Of a DNA stretch of 64,000 bases, positions 11,196 to 22,063 are shown piece after piece. Every line of letters begins with the position of its first letter. Position 1 is the stretch's first letter. Source of the stretch: Benincasa hispida (taxonomy: Eukaryota > Streptophyta > Magnoliopsida > Cucurbitales > Cucurbitaceae); contig NC_052350.1 in the NCBI RefSeq assembly GCF_009727055.1, forward strand, positions 14,947,182 to 15,011,181, given 5' to 3'. Made by a program: the position numbers and the translations under genes. The notes below the pieces were generated by a model, which had not been told where the DNA came from, searched no databases, and saw nothing but the letters and a program-made list of their open reading frames with translations.

Positions 11196-11979
11196 CCTAT
11201 CCGCCTTTAGTGGAGTGTTCGACAGTTAACGAATGGTGAATAATTTAATTAAAGAGTTTAATTATTCATGTACCATTGGAGCTTCAAGCTACAGATCCAT
11301 GAGGTCCCCTTGGTAGCTCAATAAGATTAATTGATAATCAGTTTTTGGATTAATTTGAATTTTTCAAATTAATAGAGGGATTTTATTATATATGATATAA
11401 TTAAGTTATTTTAATTATATGTGATATAATTGTTATAATGTATTTGATACATTATAGTTTTAGTGAGAGGAAATAAATATTTGAATATGATTCAAATATT
11501 ATTAATATGAATTAGATTTTCTGAAAGACAGGAGAAAGTCTCTTTCTTCCACAATTTGATCATTGATTTTAATAGTGAGGAAATCAATAGAAGAGTTCTG
11601 TGTGCGAATTTGAGTTGTTGGTGAACAATTTCAAACCTTTCTCCTTACTACTAAAACTCCCTCATTCCAAAATAGTCAGAGCCTACTACTCGTAGGTTCT
11701 CTACCTAAGAATACCAAGGAAGCCTTTGTGGTAGTGTTCGTGCTCTTGATTGAAGTTTTTTTTAAGAGAGTCTTTAAGACGTTCGTGTGTTGTTCGATGG
11801 ATTCTTGAAGAAAATTATTCAAAGATAAGGTTTCTAAAACCTTTTAATAGCATGCTATAATTTATATAAATGCATATCTAGTTCTTTATTTACTGTAAAA
11901 TTTACATTCAGTGAAAATAGATTTGAGATGATCAATCTTTCGCTCACAGTTCCCTTCAATTTGGGATCCTTCACCTTCA
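11196..11979 (+). mobile_element. Copia LTR, second segment
   Basis: Resumes the LTR interrupted at 3361 and runs to '...gggatccttcaccttca'. The next bases, 'acagcatcatagc', resemble a decayed TGGTATCAGAGC initiator-Met primer site (about 8 of 12 positions). This LTR therefore appears to act as 5' LTR of the leader that follows, as well as lying downstream of the pol remnant to its left. Confidence 0.65.
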
Positions 11980-13310
11980 ACAGCATCATAGCGTTGTTCT
12001 TTAGCATTTTCAGAAACACGCGTGCATGAGGAGCAGCGATCCAACTAGATCGGCTTGGCCTGGTTCATCCCATTCTAGTTTGGTTCAGCCTATTTTAGTG
12101 CTTTGAGGTCCGGTTCAACTCTTTTTCAACTTGTTCGAGAGCAGTTCGACGCAATTGTTGATTTATTATTGTAATAATTTAGCTTTTTGCTTGCTTAGGA
12201 TGCCAAAACCAGTCCATTTTAGTTAAAACATGACATATTTTATGCATTATGAATGTATGTTTTAATTAAATTAAATCTTGTTCGTGCATAAAATATGTCA
12301 TGTACATTTAAAATCCCACCATAGGAAAGCATGTTGTACGCATTGAAAGTATGCTATAAGTGTTATAATATAGAGTATGCATGCGTAGGATTTCATGAGA
12401 TTGAATATAAATTATTATATTAAATTATAAAATGTATGATGGATGTTGTGGAGAATGTCTAGTTATAAGTGTTATAAAATGATTTAGACATTTAAAATCT
12501 ATAACAAAGATAAATGTATGTTCACCCAGGGTTAACAAATGACAACTTGTTTTGATATTTAAAATAGGTCATTATATTGTAAAACTTTGATTACAAACTC
12601 ACCCGGCAAGATCCTGTCTAAGGCTGAAGGTACTTAAGTTGACAGACACCTACTACATAGGGATCGAGCCGATTCTTGAGTCTTGTTAACTCGATTTTAT
12701 AAGAATGGGTGAGCAATATGAGCTAATAAAAGGTTTATCACTTAGACATCGTAGGTTAAATCCAGTATAAGAGTTATACTTGGATAAATACCTAGACTTA
12801 GGTTGTATTTAATTAGCCAGAATATATCTAAGTAAAAGTTTACTTAAACTGTCTAGAACACTTCAGTGGGAGATTAATGATATATATTATATATTATTTT
12901 TAGCTCTCACGTCCCTAAGAGTTCACACCTTGAGATTCATGTTTGGCTTTGTGTCGCCCTGGGCGCAGCCTCCATTTGGGAAGTGCTTACATAGGTCAAT
13001 AGTAAGGTGAATAGAGGAGATTGTTCATAGTAAGTAGAAGAAGAAAGTGTGTCAATACATCCTACGGTCTCCTCCATTAGGTTGCACCATGAGATGTTGT
13101 TTTAGCATGACCACCCATTCGGAGTGTTGTAACTTGGGAATCAAAACAACGCAACTCCAGAAATGGATCGGGTCTCTTAGGTTCGTCTTCAGCATATGAT
13201 CGAACAACGGCAGATGGACGGTTATATTAATATTGTTGGAACGGCAACCTCCGATAGACAGAAGACAAATACGATCGAACAACGTCGGATGTCAGAATTG
13301 AACCTGCAAA
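11980..13310 (+). mobile_element. Copia 5' leader remnant (no gag)
   Basis: Homologous to the leader of the 8-kb element at about 22.58-24.20 kb. Shared blocks include 'ggttcaactc', 'tttaaaatcccac', 'ttaggttgtatttaattagcc' against 'ttaggttgtttaattagcc', 'tagctctcacgtccctaag' and 'ctacggtctc'. Homology fades before a gag start would be expected, so only the untranslated leader survives. It carries one copy of the module present three times in the 8-kb element. Confidence 0.75.
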
Positions 13311-14140
13311 ATAGAAAATGGTTACAGACTGAGTCTTAGAGCTCACTCTCTTTAAGATGTTTCGCGGTTCTGCCCTTTATGTAAGCAGTTCAACAATGGT
13401 CAGGTCATCCCTAAAATAAAACAACCCAAATAAAATTGTCTCGAACAGAACTATACTTGAACCGGTCGGGAAACTCATACCCTTCAAGATTGATATGCTT
13501 GGAAAACTAAGGGTTGTAAAGGAAGAAGAGAATGGGAGGAAAGAAGAGACTGGCTAGAGAAATTTTCTTTTACTCTTTAATTTTAAATAAAAATAAAGAA
13601 ATAATAATAATAATAATAATAATAAATGAATAAAATTTATTATTATTTTTAAATAAAAATAATTCCACACCTCGCCCGACCAAACAACGACGACGACACG
13701 CGCATGGGAGATATCCACCATAAGCCTATCTTCTCACCCCTCTAAAACATGAGATACCTCTTATGGCCAAACCCACAACACAAGGTGGGGGTTTATAAAG
13801 GAGGTTCCACTTGTTAAACTTAGCAATGTAGGATTCTCAAAGGGTCTTCTTTTTCATTTAAGAGACAAATTTTCATTAACAAAATTAGATGTCAACTTTT
13901 ATTATTTTATGATGTAAATTTTGTATTTTATAAAAATATTTAGTGTTTAATTAGTTTATCGGTTTATTTATGCCATAAATGCCATTAAATCTTAATCGCA
14001 ATTGCTACATTAGGGATTAAATTATTATAAATTTTAAAATATAAGGACTAAATTGTTACGTAGTAAAGTTCAAAAACTAAATTATTACAAAACTGAAAAT
14101 CTAGAGACTAAATCGTTACAAACCAAAATTCATAGACTAA
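13311..14140. other. No gene seen; AT-rich spacer with ATA microsatellite
   Basis: Contains an (ATA/AAT)n microsatellite at about 13601-13625, flanked by inverted AT-rich sequence ('ttttaaataaaaataa' on both sides, 13580-13665). No open frame with recognisable content. Confidence 0.6.
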
Positions 14141-14446
14141 GGTCCCGTTTGATAACCATTTTGTTTTTTGTTTTTTTAATTTGAGCCTATGAACACTACT
14201 TTCACCTTCAAATTTCTTTTCTTATTATCTACTTTTTACCAGTGATTTAAAAAACCAAGCCAGATTTTGAGAACTAAAAAAATTGTTTTTAAAAAGTTGT
14301 TTTTATTTTTAAAATTTAGCTAAGAATTTAGCCCTCGTAGATAAGAAATATGTAAATCAGTATAAAAAAATATAGATAAAATATGTTTAATTTTTAAAAT
14401 AAAAATAAAAGATTAAATAATTATCGAACATGATCTAAATTATTAT
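14141..14446. mobile_element. MITE ('GGTCCCGTTTGATAACCA' type)
   Basis: The left end 'ggtcccgtttgataaccattt' and the reverse complement of the right end ('gatcatgttcgataattattt') align as terminal inverted repeats, enclosing about 300 bases of AT-rich non-coding DNA. Diverged relatives lie at about 34590-34890 (opposite orientation) and 28765-28880 (partial). The superfamily cannot be fixed without a clear target duplication. Confidence 0.6.
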
Positions 14447-16499
14447 TTTACAAAAGTTCAAGGACTAAAAGATTTTTAACCGAAAATAATTGGGCGCACA
14501 TATATTTTCGTAAGACTTAATAGCTCTCTTTGACTCAAGTATAACTCAAAGGTAGAATTCAAGTATTACTCTTTTATTTATCTCTCTTTGACTTTTTTTC
14601 ACTCAAAAGAGAAAAGTATACGTATGACTGGTTGTGTTTAAAATTAACCTTCAATTGGATATTTTGTTTTTGGTAGAAATCTATTACAAAAATCAATATT
14701 TTCTTTTTAAACAAAAGAAAAAGCAAATTTTGACCCCTCTATTGCTCCACATATCATCATTTAATTAGTCAATTTTGACGATTAAGCTACTATGTCAATG
14801 TTGTAAATATTTACCTTCACATTTATTTCAACTATATCTTTTCATCTTAAATTTCGATTTAGGTATCAACAAGAGCATAACTCAACTGGCATAGTATTCA
14901 TACTCGTCAATAAAATTAAGTTTGTTATCATCAAAATATCAATTAATTTGAGATTAATAATCCAACCATCTTGTCCTTCCAATAAGCGTTCTCTTGCATG
15001 GAGATATATGTTGAAGGAGAATCTCAACGATAGTAGTAGAAGTCAGTGTGTTAGAAGTATAGTTAGAGCATTAATCCTTTTTTATCTATAAATGTTTGTA
15101 CCACTTCAAGGAATATAATTAAAGCACTTGATCTTTAGTGCAATATATATGTTTCTTTTCTCGTTTCCATTTCCCTTCTCTTCATTTTGTTATTTTTCAT
15201 TGCCATGTTGTTTTACCACTCTCTCCCTTTTATAGCTTTCATTCTCCGTAAATGTCCCTAATTTAATTGGACTGTGAATTTCTTACTTTAATTAGATTAT
15301 AGATTAGAATATGGATTCTAAATTAGATTGTCATATAGTGAGATATTTCATTAAAAAATGAGATAAGATAATTTCTAATCTGATTTGATTTTTAGGTTTT
15401 TAATTTGACTATGAGATCCTAAATAGTGTAGGATTAGGATTATTCATCCCCTCTATAAATAGACAAATTAATTCATCCTAAGAGGAGCCAATTTGAGAGA
15501 AAATAATTCTTGTTCAAGTTATACCTAATTCAAAAGTAAGAATAATTCTCCAACTAGCCACAATCCACAATCCCCATTTGTATCCAGAAAAACATCACAC
15601 TTCTACCATATAAATAAATAGAAAATAAAAGAAAGTAATAAAAACTAGGAACATAAGAATTAATATGAAAAAACTTCAAACCAAGAAAATAACCACGGAC
15701 CAAAATAATCTTACTTCCTCATTCTAAATCTAAATAATCTTCTTCCTCTAGTCAACATTTTAAAATTGAATCTTGCTCATTAGTCAACATTCCATAAGAC
15801 CGACATTCTTCCTCGACCAAAATAAGTCACCGTTAACTATAAAATTAAGAAGAGCTAAAGCCCACTAAAGAGAATATATGTTTCATTTGGGTTGAGTTAT
15901 GTTCATGTTGGCAAATTGGACATAATTTTAAATATTTATCTTTATATCTAATAGATTTGTTAATTATAAAACGAAAAAATATTGATTATATCAAAGATCT
16001 TTTGAACAAAAAGCTAAAAGTTTTAAGACTTTTTTTTGACACTTTTAAATTAGATAGTTTATAAAATTCGACTTCTTATATGAAAAATCTAATATTTATT
16101 AGACGTTATCGTTAAATTTACCATTTAACACCATTGTAATTGTAATTTTTAAAATTTAGTTATGATTTATGAATACCAAAAAAAATTATTGAAAAATATG
16201 TGGGAGAATCAAAACTCTATACCGATTAAACTATTTTAGAATATGATTGAAATTTTGAAAGCGAATATTTTTCTTTATATTCTGTTTTGCACGTGCTGGA
16301 GTCCCGAAGTTTGGGGTGACCGTTGGACTGCATGCTCAATCCCAAAATTGGGCCTCAGAACTAAAGTGAATTTGGGCCCTGAAAATCGACAAAATTCAAA
16401 GTGAGGAAGCTTAATGGGCCATGGGGTCACAATTGTAGAAATGGGTCCATGGGCAAAGGAAATGAGATTTAAAACCCAATTGTATATCCAAGGGGGAAT
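14447..16499. other. No gene seen; AT-rich spacer with SINE relic
   Basis: Intergenic DNA. A tRNA-derived A-box-like string 'agcataactcaactggcat' occurs at about 14873-14891, followed by SINE-like text to about 14935. The rest has no open frame or RNA gene that I can support. Confidence 0.5.
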
Positions 16500-16639
16500 G
16501 ATTTAGATATGGAAGGTTGTTTATGTTTTAGTGTTTCTAGTATGGTAGGAGTGGAGGGTTGTCTTTACTTTGGAAAAATGAGCTTTTTGTTGAGATTTTG
16601 TCATCTCCGATGGGTCATATTGATGAGATGGCAAGTGAG

Positions 16640-17060
16640 GGAAGATGTAAACTCTCATTTATGGATGGTTGAAGAAAGATTCTTGGAAGCTCCTAAATCG
16701 TCTTGTGGAGGTTGGTAATTCTCTTTGATTGGTGAGAGGGGATTTCAATAACCCAAGCTCCTTCTTTGAAAAGGAAGGATGCGTCTTAGAAGTGAGTACC
16801 CGATGAAAGTGTTAAAGGATGCCGTCGATCATTGATAACTACAAGATATGGGGTTTGAAGGTGATAGTTTCACATGGATTGTTCGAAACGTGGAAAGGAT
16901 TCTTAATTGGAAGAGACTATATCACTTCTTTGTTAAATTTGAATTTAAGTAAGGCATGGCTGAGTGTAATGGTGAACAACCTTCGAGATTTGAAGAAAAA
17001 TGACAAAGATCGAGGGTTGTAGAGATGTTGTTAATTAAGAAGTCTAGAAAAATAGATATT
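16640..17060 (+). pseudogene. LINE endonuclease fragment (degenerate)
   Basis: One frame reads RGDFNN (about 16735-16752), the GDFN motif of the apurinic-like endonuclease of plant L1-type LINEs. After a stop and frame change it reads LQDMGFEGDSFTW (about 16840-16878), matching the family's 'dlGf.Gd.FTW' region, then a 'LYHFFVKFEFK' stretch resembling 'RLDRFFvnfeW'. No reverse transcriptase follows, so it is a truncated dead copy. The call rests on motif order only. Confidence 0.6.
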
Positions 17061-18125
17061 TTTCTGACTTAAGAAGCTTTAGAACAAAAGTGGACCAATG
17101 TTATCATAGCAAAGGGCATGGTCTATATGGACGACAGTGCATTTAAAGGAGAAGGGTCCTGAACACTTGCAACATTAGCTAGACATGCAGACATCATGGG
17201 CTTGCACCAAGCGATGGGTGATAATACATGACATGCCATCGTGTGCGCAAGAGATGCGATTTTTGGCACCAAGTAGCTTGGTTGACTGGATGACCATTTA
17301 GGGTGCACAAAATGTGCAATTTAGTTAAAGTGGATAGTTATCCAAGATTATAGGTAGTTATCCATGTAGTGAGCAAGTTGGTAGTTACTTGACATAATGG
17401 TGAGTGCGTAGTTTCCTAAAACAATGGTAAGTGGGGTAGTTGCTCTAGGTAGTGGGTGGTTGCCAGGTAATGAAGAACGGACTCCTCGATTATAGAAACA
17501 TGGGTGGTTGTAAAACCCCATTAGCCCACTCCTTTCTCAAATCTCTCCAACCATCTCCTCTCCCCTTGCCTATAATAGAATAATATCGAGGATTGTCTAA
17601 GACAATCCTTATAAAGAGAATTCATTCCTTGTGGGAGTAATTCCTTAATTTGCAAAGGATCCCTCCTTGGGAGACATTCCTTAAGAGGAAGTTCTTCCTT
17701 GCAAGTTTAGGATCAAGTTGTCTATGTTATAATCCATCAAGGTGAAGTCTTGATGGAAGGTTCCAACACTAGTTTTATAGAGTCGAACATGTCATGGTTT
17801 CATAGCATACACTACTAGGTTGTAAATATTCATTATTCATATTGTAAATGAAAAAGGTTGGGAATGAGTTTTCTCATATGCTAGCTAGTATTACTCTACT
17901 ACTCAGCTTTGTCATTTTAGCGCATTTAGATGCACCTAAGCGGCATCTACTCATGCGTACGAGGTGCGTGGATCTTGTGAGTAGTGTTATGTGAGAATCA
18001 TGGCCGAACTGAAATGGATAAAAGTATTTAATTTTGCAAATTAATCTACATGAAGAACCATTTTGGAAGAGGGAAAGGTTGAACTGAGGAGAGCAACCTT
18101 AGGGCACATGAGTTGAGGTGAAAAA
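17061..18125. other. Unclassified intergenic sequence
   Basis: No gene recognised. 17320-17480 has loosely repeated 'gtagttat/gtagttacttg' phrases, and 17600-17715 has three 'attcctt...' phrases. It could be decayed LTR sequence, but no ends or primer site were found. Confidence 0.4.
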
Positions 18126-19848
18126 TGTTGGGGTATATGTCCTAAAGCCTCATAGTTTTATATTAGTTGAATCAATGGTTGATTAATTTTATATTACTTA
18201 TGCAATAATCCATTAACCTAAGATCCAAAGTTATCTGATATGACTTAAACATGTATGTGTAGACAAACAGGTGAATCATGTTTAAGTGATAACCTAAATA
18301 GTCTGTAGTACATGGAAAAGGTTGAGTGTCTTATCATGGTAACATTACTGATATGGTTCGCTTTGTAGTTGTTACAAATTTTGTAAAGTACTACAAATGA
18401 TCTGATCTTGATCATTCTTGTGGAGACATGTGAGTGGGGGTATCTTATACAAAATAGTTTGTATAAAGACCAAACCACGAAATGTTAAGTCTCGTTTTAT
18501 AACATCGTTGCTAGAAGATACTTACATTTCACCAGGTTGACCATAAGTGACTTGACTTTAATCTTGAGTAAGTTGTGAACTCCTACCTATGAGAGCGATT
18601 TTTTTTTTTTTTTTTGTATGAGTGAGAGTGGCCAGATTCGTTGACTCAATAAGCCTACAATTTTAGAGATTCGTCTGGATAGTGAGAGTTGGGAACACAG
18701 CTACACAAAGAAGAAATTCATTCATTCCCTATAGTTAGGGTAAGAAGATAAATTGCTCCCTCAAGGGCTGATTCTGGGGCTTGAACAATGAGACGCCTCA
18801 CTCTCTCCTGGGTTGAGAGGTGTGTTTGGTCATAATGTTGGGCTATGACTAATTGTTCATTAGAGGAATCAGTGGTACTTAAGGAGTTATATGATTCAAT
18901 AAAAACTATATGTTATAATTTAACGTGGATATGATTATATTAAATTTGTATCATTTATGAAAGAAATAAATGTTTGAATATATGATTCAAATATAATTAT
19001 ATGAATATGATTCATATAGGAACTATGTGTTAGAATTAATATGAATATGATTCATATTAAACTTATATATTTTATTAAGAGGTGTTATAATTTGAATATG
19101 ATTCAATTATTATTTATATGAATGCGATTCATATGAAAACTATAGGTTAAAATAAAAAATGAATTTGATTCATATTAATACCTTATGTTATTTAGAGGTA
19201 ATAAAACTATAATTTATGTTACATGTGCTACAATATTAACTATAGGTTATCACATATAACATATAACTTAAATATATATTAAAGTTGTTAGTATATTATA
19301 TATATATATATATATATTAAATTCAAATTTAGAATTTGAATTTAATTATTTTAACTTTAACAAACAGGAGGGAGTTACAATTCCTTCACCCCCTTAATCT
19401 CTCATTCTATCACGTAACAAATGTGGAGAGAGAAAGTTTTCTCCCTCTCACTCTCTCTTTGGTTCTTCTTGTTCTCTTTGTGTTGTTTACAGAGTATTTT
19501 TTTTCCCCTCAATTCTTTTCTCCTTCCCTTCTGCTAAACTTATTTGCAAGCCCACAGCTCTGCACAGTCCTCGTTCCTAAGAATAACGGGACCTCGTGGT
19601 GATGTCCAGTTGTGATGTTCGTGGGATTGGGAGAAGAAGACGCAGATTGAAAAGGAACGCAAAGAATTGATCTTCAACGGGTAAGTGATTTCTTAATTTC
19701 GTTCTCTCTAATTTACACTGTAGAAAGCATGCTTAAGTTTATGTTTTTTCATGGTTTCCGTCATTTTGAATTTTATGCATTATATAAAATGACATTTAAA
19801 GATTAATGCGTCCAATTGCTTCCGTTGCGGGAAATTCCAATCCCTTCA
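18126..19848 (+). mobile_element. Copia solo LTR
   Basis: Starts TGTTGGGGTATATGTCC and ends ...AATCCCTTCA. It shares block after block with the LTRs at 1-1712 and 2440/11196 ('gtgaatcatgtttaagtgat', 'ggaatcagtggtacttaagg'). Flanks are A-rich (aaaaa before, aaaat after), compatible with a 5-bp duplication but low in information. No internal domain is attached, so it is a solo LTR. It includes a (TA)n run near 19299-19316 and repeated 'gaatatgattcatat' phrases. Confidence 0.75.
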
Positions 19849-20126
19849 AAAATTCATCCCTGAAATCTACCTCGTGACACATAGCGCAAAATCAGAAAAA
19901 TGCAACTTGAGATAGTATTGAGAGAATGATAGTTGCTGGAGGAGGAAGAATTTGTGCCAAGTGCCCTAGAAATTGAGTTCATCGATGGGCATTCGTTGAG
20001 GGAAAAAACATGGGAAGGGAAAAAAGAAAAAGGTAGTGAAAGAGAGAAAAAGAGGAAAAGATAAAAGTCACATCAACTAAATTTAATAAAAGTTGCTAAG
20101 TCATTAAAACATATCTAACACATAAA
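19849..20126. other. Short spacer between two copia insertions
   Basis: Purine-rich non-coding sequence (about 19990-20065). No gene seen. Confidence 0.5.
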
Positions 20127-22063
20127 TGTTAGGTTTTATGTCCTAAAACTTGTGGTTTGTAAACAATAAAACTTATTCTAAAAATTCAATAAGTTGTTAT
20201 TGAAAATATGTATTGCTTATTTCGTTTTAGAAATAAATCCAATGAACTAAAAGATCCATGACTATTACATGAGTACTTGAACTTTATGTGGAGACATAAA
20301 AGTGAATCAGGTTTGAGTAAATAGTCAAAATGATCTATAGTATATGAATGAGATTGAGTGCCTTATTCTGGTAACACTATCGGATACGGCCCTCTCTGTA
20401 GTTGTTACAAAGAGTTGTAAAGTGCTACAAACGATGTGATCCTAATTCGTACCTGTTAGGATATGAGAGTAGGGGTGTCCTGTGCAATGAGTTTTGTACA
20501 AGATTGGACTACGAAATCAGTCACTCATACATTATAACGTTATTTATTGTTTAAGACCAACTATTTCAAAACGATAACCTAGGTAATTTGACCTTAATCC
20601 CGAGCTAACTATGAACTCCTGTTTATTCGAGATTATTCTTAGAGTTCATAGGTGAGGGTTGGCTCAACAACGCCGACTCAATAAACTTCCATTTCAAGGG
20701 TAAAACTGGGTAGATAGCTGGGGACATAGGGTGCAAGATGGAATTCGCTCCTACCTGTTTCCAGGGATAGTAGAGAGGTTGTTCCCTTAAGTGCTGACTT
20801 TAGGTCTTGAACAAGGGGCCCTACCCTCTCGTTGGCCCGAGAGGGACTCGGTTTGTTGATCGGACCACAAATCAATTGTTCATTAGAGGATAAGTGGGAC
20901 TTAAGGAACAGGAGGTAAGGAGGCAATCTCGGGATAAAACAAACATTTGACCCCAACTGTTATTACGAACAACTTATGAAGGGTTAACTTACTAATCATG
21001 GTTATATCGAGTGGACATAATATACCTACAATGAGAGGAGTGCAACTATGAGCCTTAGTGGAGTGACACATCAGTTAACGAATGAGGATTAATTCGGTGT
21101 AAAGAGTTTATCCAATTAATCTCGGATCGTTGAAGTCCATGATATGTAAGTCTGCGAGGTCTCCATACTAGCTCGTAAATGGATTAGGTTTAGAATAGCG
21201 TGATAATTGAAACGTTCAAATTAGAATTAAGGGAATTAGTAATTATATGAGATATAATTATGCATTTAATTTTGGAATTAAACATAATTTGAGATTTAAT
21301 TAATATTTAAATATGATTTAAATATTAAATTCATGAAAGTGGAATTTGTGGAAAATTAATTTAATCTTTGATATTAAATTAATTAGAATTAATTAAATTG
21401 TTTAATTAATTAATTATTATTAATTTTATTAGAAAATTAATTTATGAAATTAATTTTGTAAAATTAATAAAGTTTTGATTTTCAAAACTAAAATTGATTT
21501 TGGAAATCAACTTCTAAAAATAAAATTGAAATCAAAATTGGAAAAAAAAAAAAAGAAAGAGAAAAGTTGGATTTCTCCACTCACCTACCAAATAGTTCAT
21601 TTAACATCCACTTAACTCTTGCTTCAATTCACCAAGCATGAGCTGCACTTCATGCAGCCTTCTCCATTGCATGATAGTCCTGCAATAAATAAAGAAGATT
21701 AGAGTGGAAATGAAGCATGCATCAGTTGATTTTTTACAAAAAAAAAAAATTGAGTTGAAGAAGGTGTTCTTCAAGTGGGTGCAACAGTAAGTTCTTCTCC
21801 AAATTCTCTTCATTCAAGCTTATTTTGAGTCTTACAACTCAATCTAAAGCTCCAAGAGAATAGTAGGAAAGATCTTTAGGTGGTTCACAACGAGATTTGG
21901 AGAAGATTTGCAATTGAGAATCGTGATTCAAGGTGTTTTTCATAGGTATGTCATGAAATCCACTCTGTATTTTATGAGCATGCTTAGATTTAAAGCCAAA
22001 ATTAATGAATTAGAATGTTTATTGATCCTTGTTGCTTCTGTTGGATGCTAATATACTCCTACA
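20127..22063 (+). repeat. 5' LTR of the 8-kb copia element
   Basis: 1937 bases, matching 26212-28185. It begins TGTTAGGTTTTATGTCC and ends 'atactcctaca'. Compared with the 3' LTR it has a single copy of a 19-bp block that is duplicated there, and a plain A-run where the 3' LTR has an AAAAG microsatellite. Confidence 0.9.

Noticed and set aside
17061..18125. Possible LTR or TRIM (a TATA-like 'cctataatag' and repeated 'attcctt' phrases)
   Set aside because: No direct repeat partner, primer site or TG/CA ends could be found in the window.
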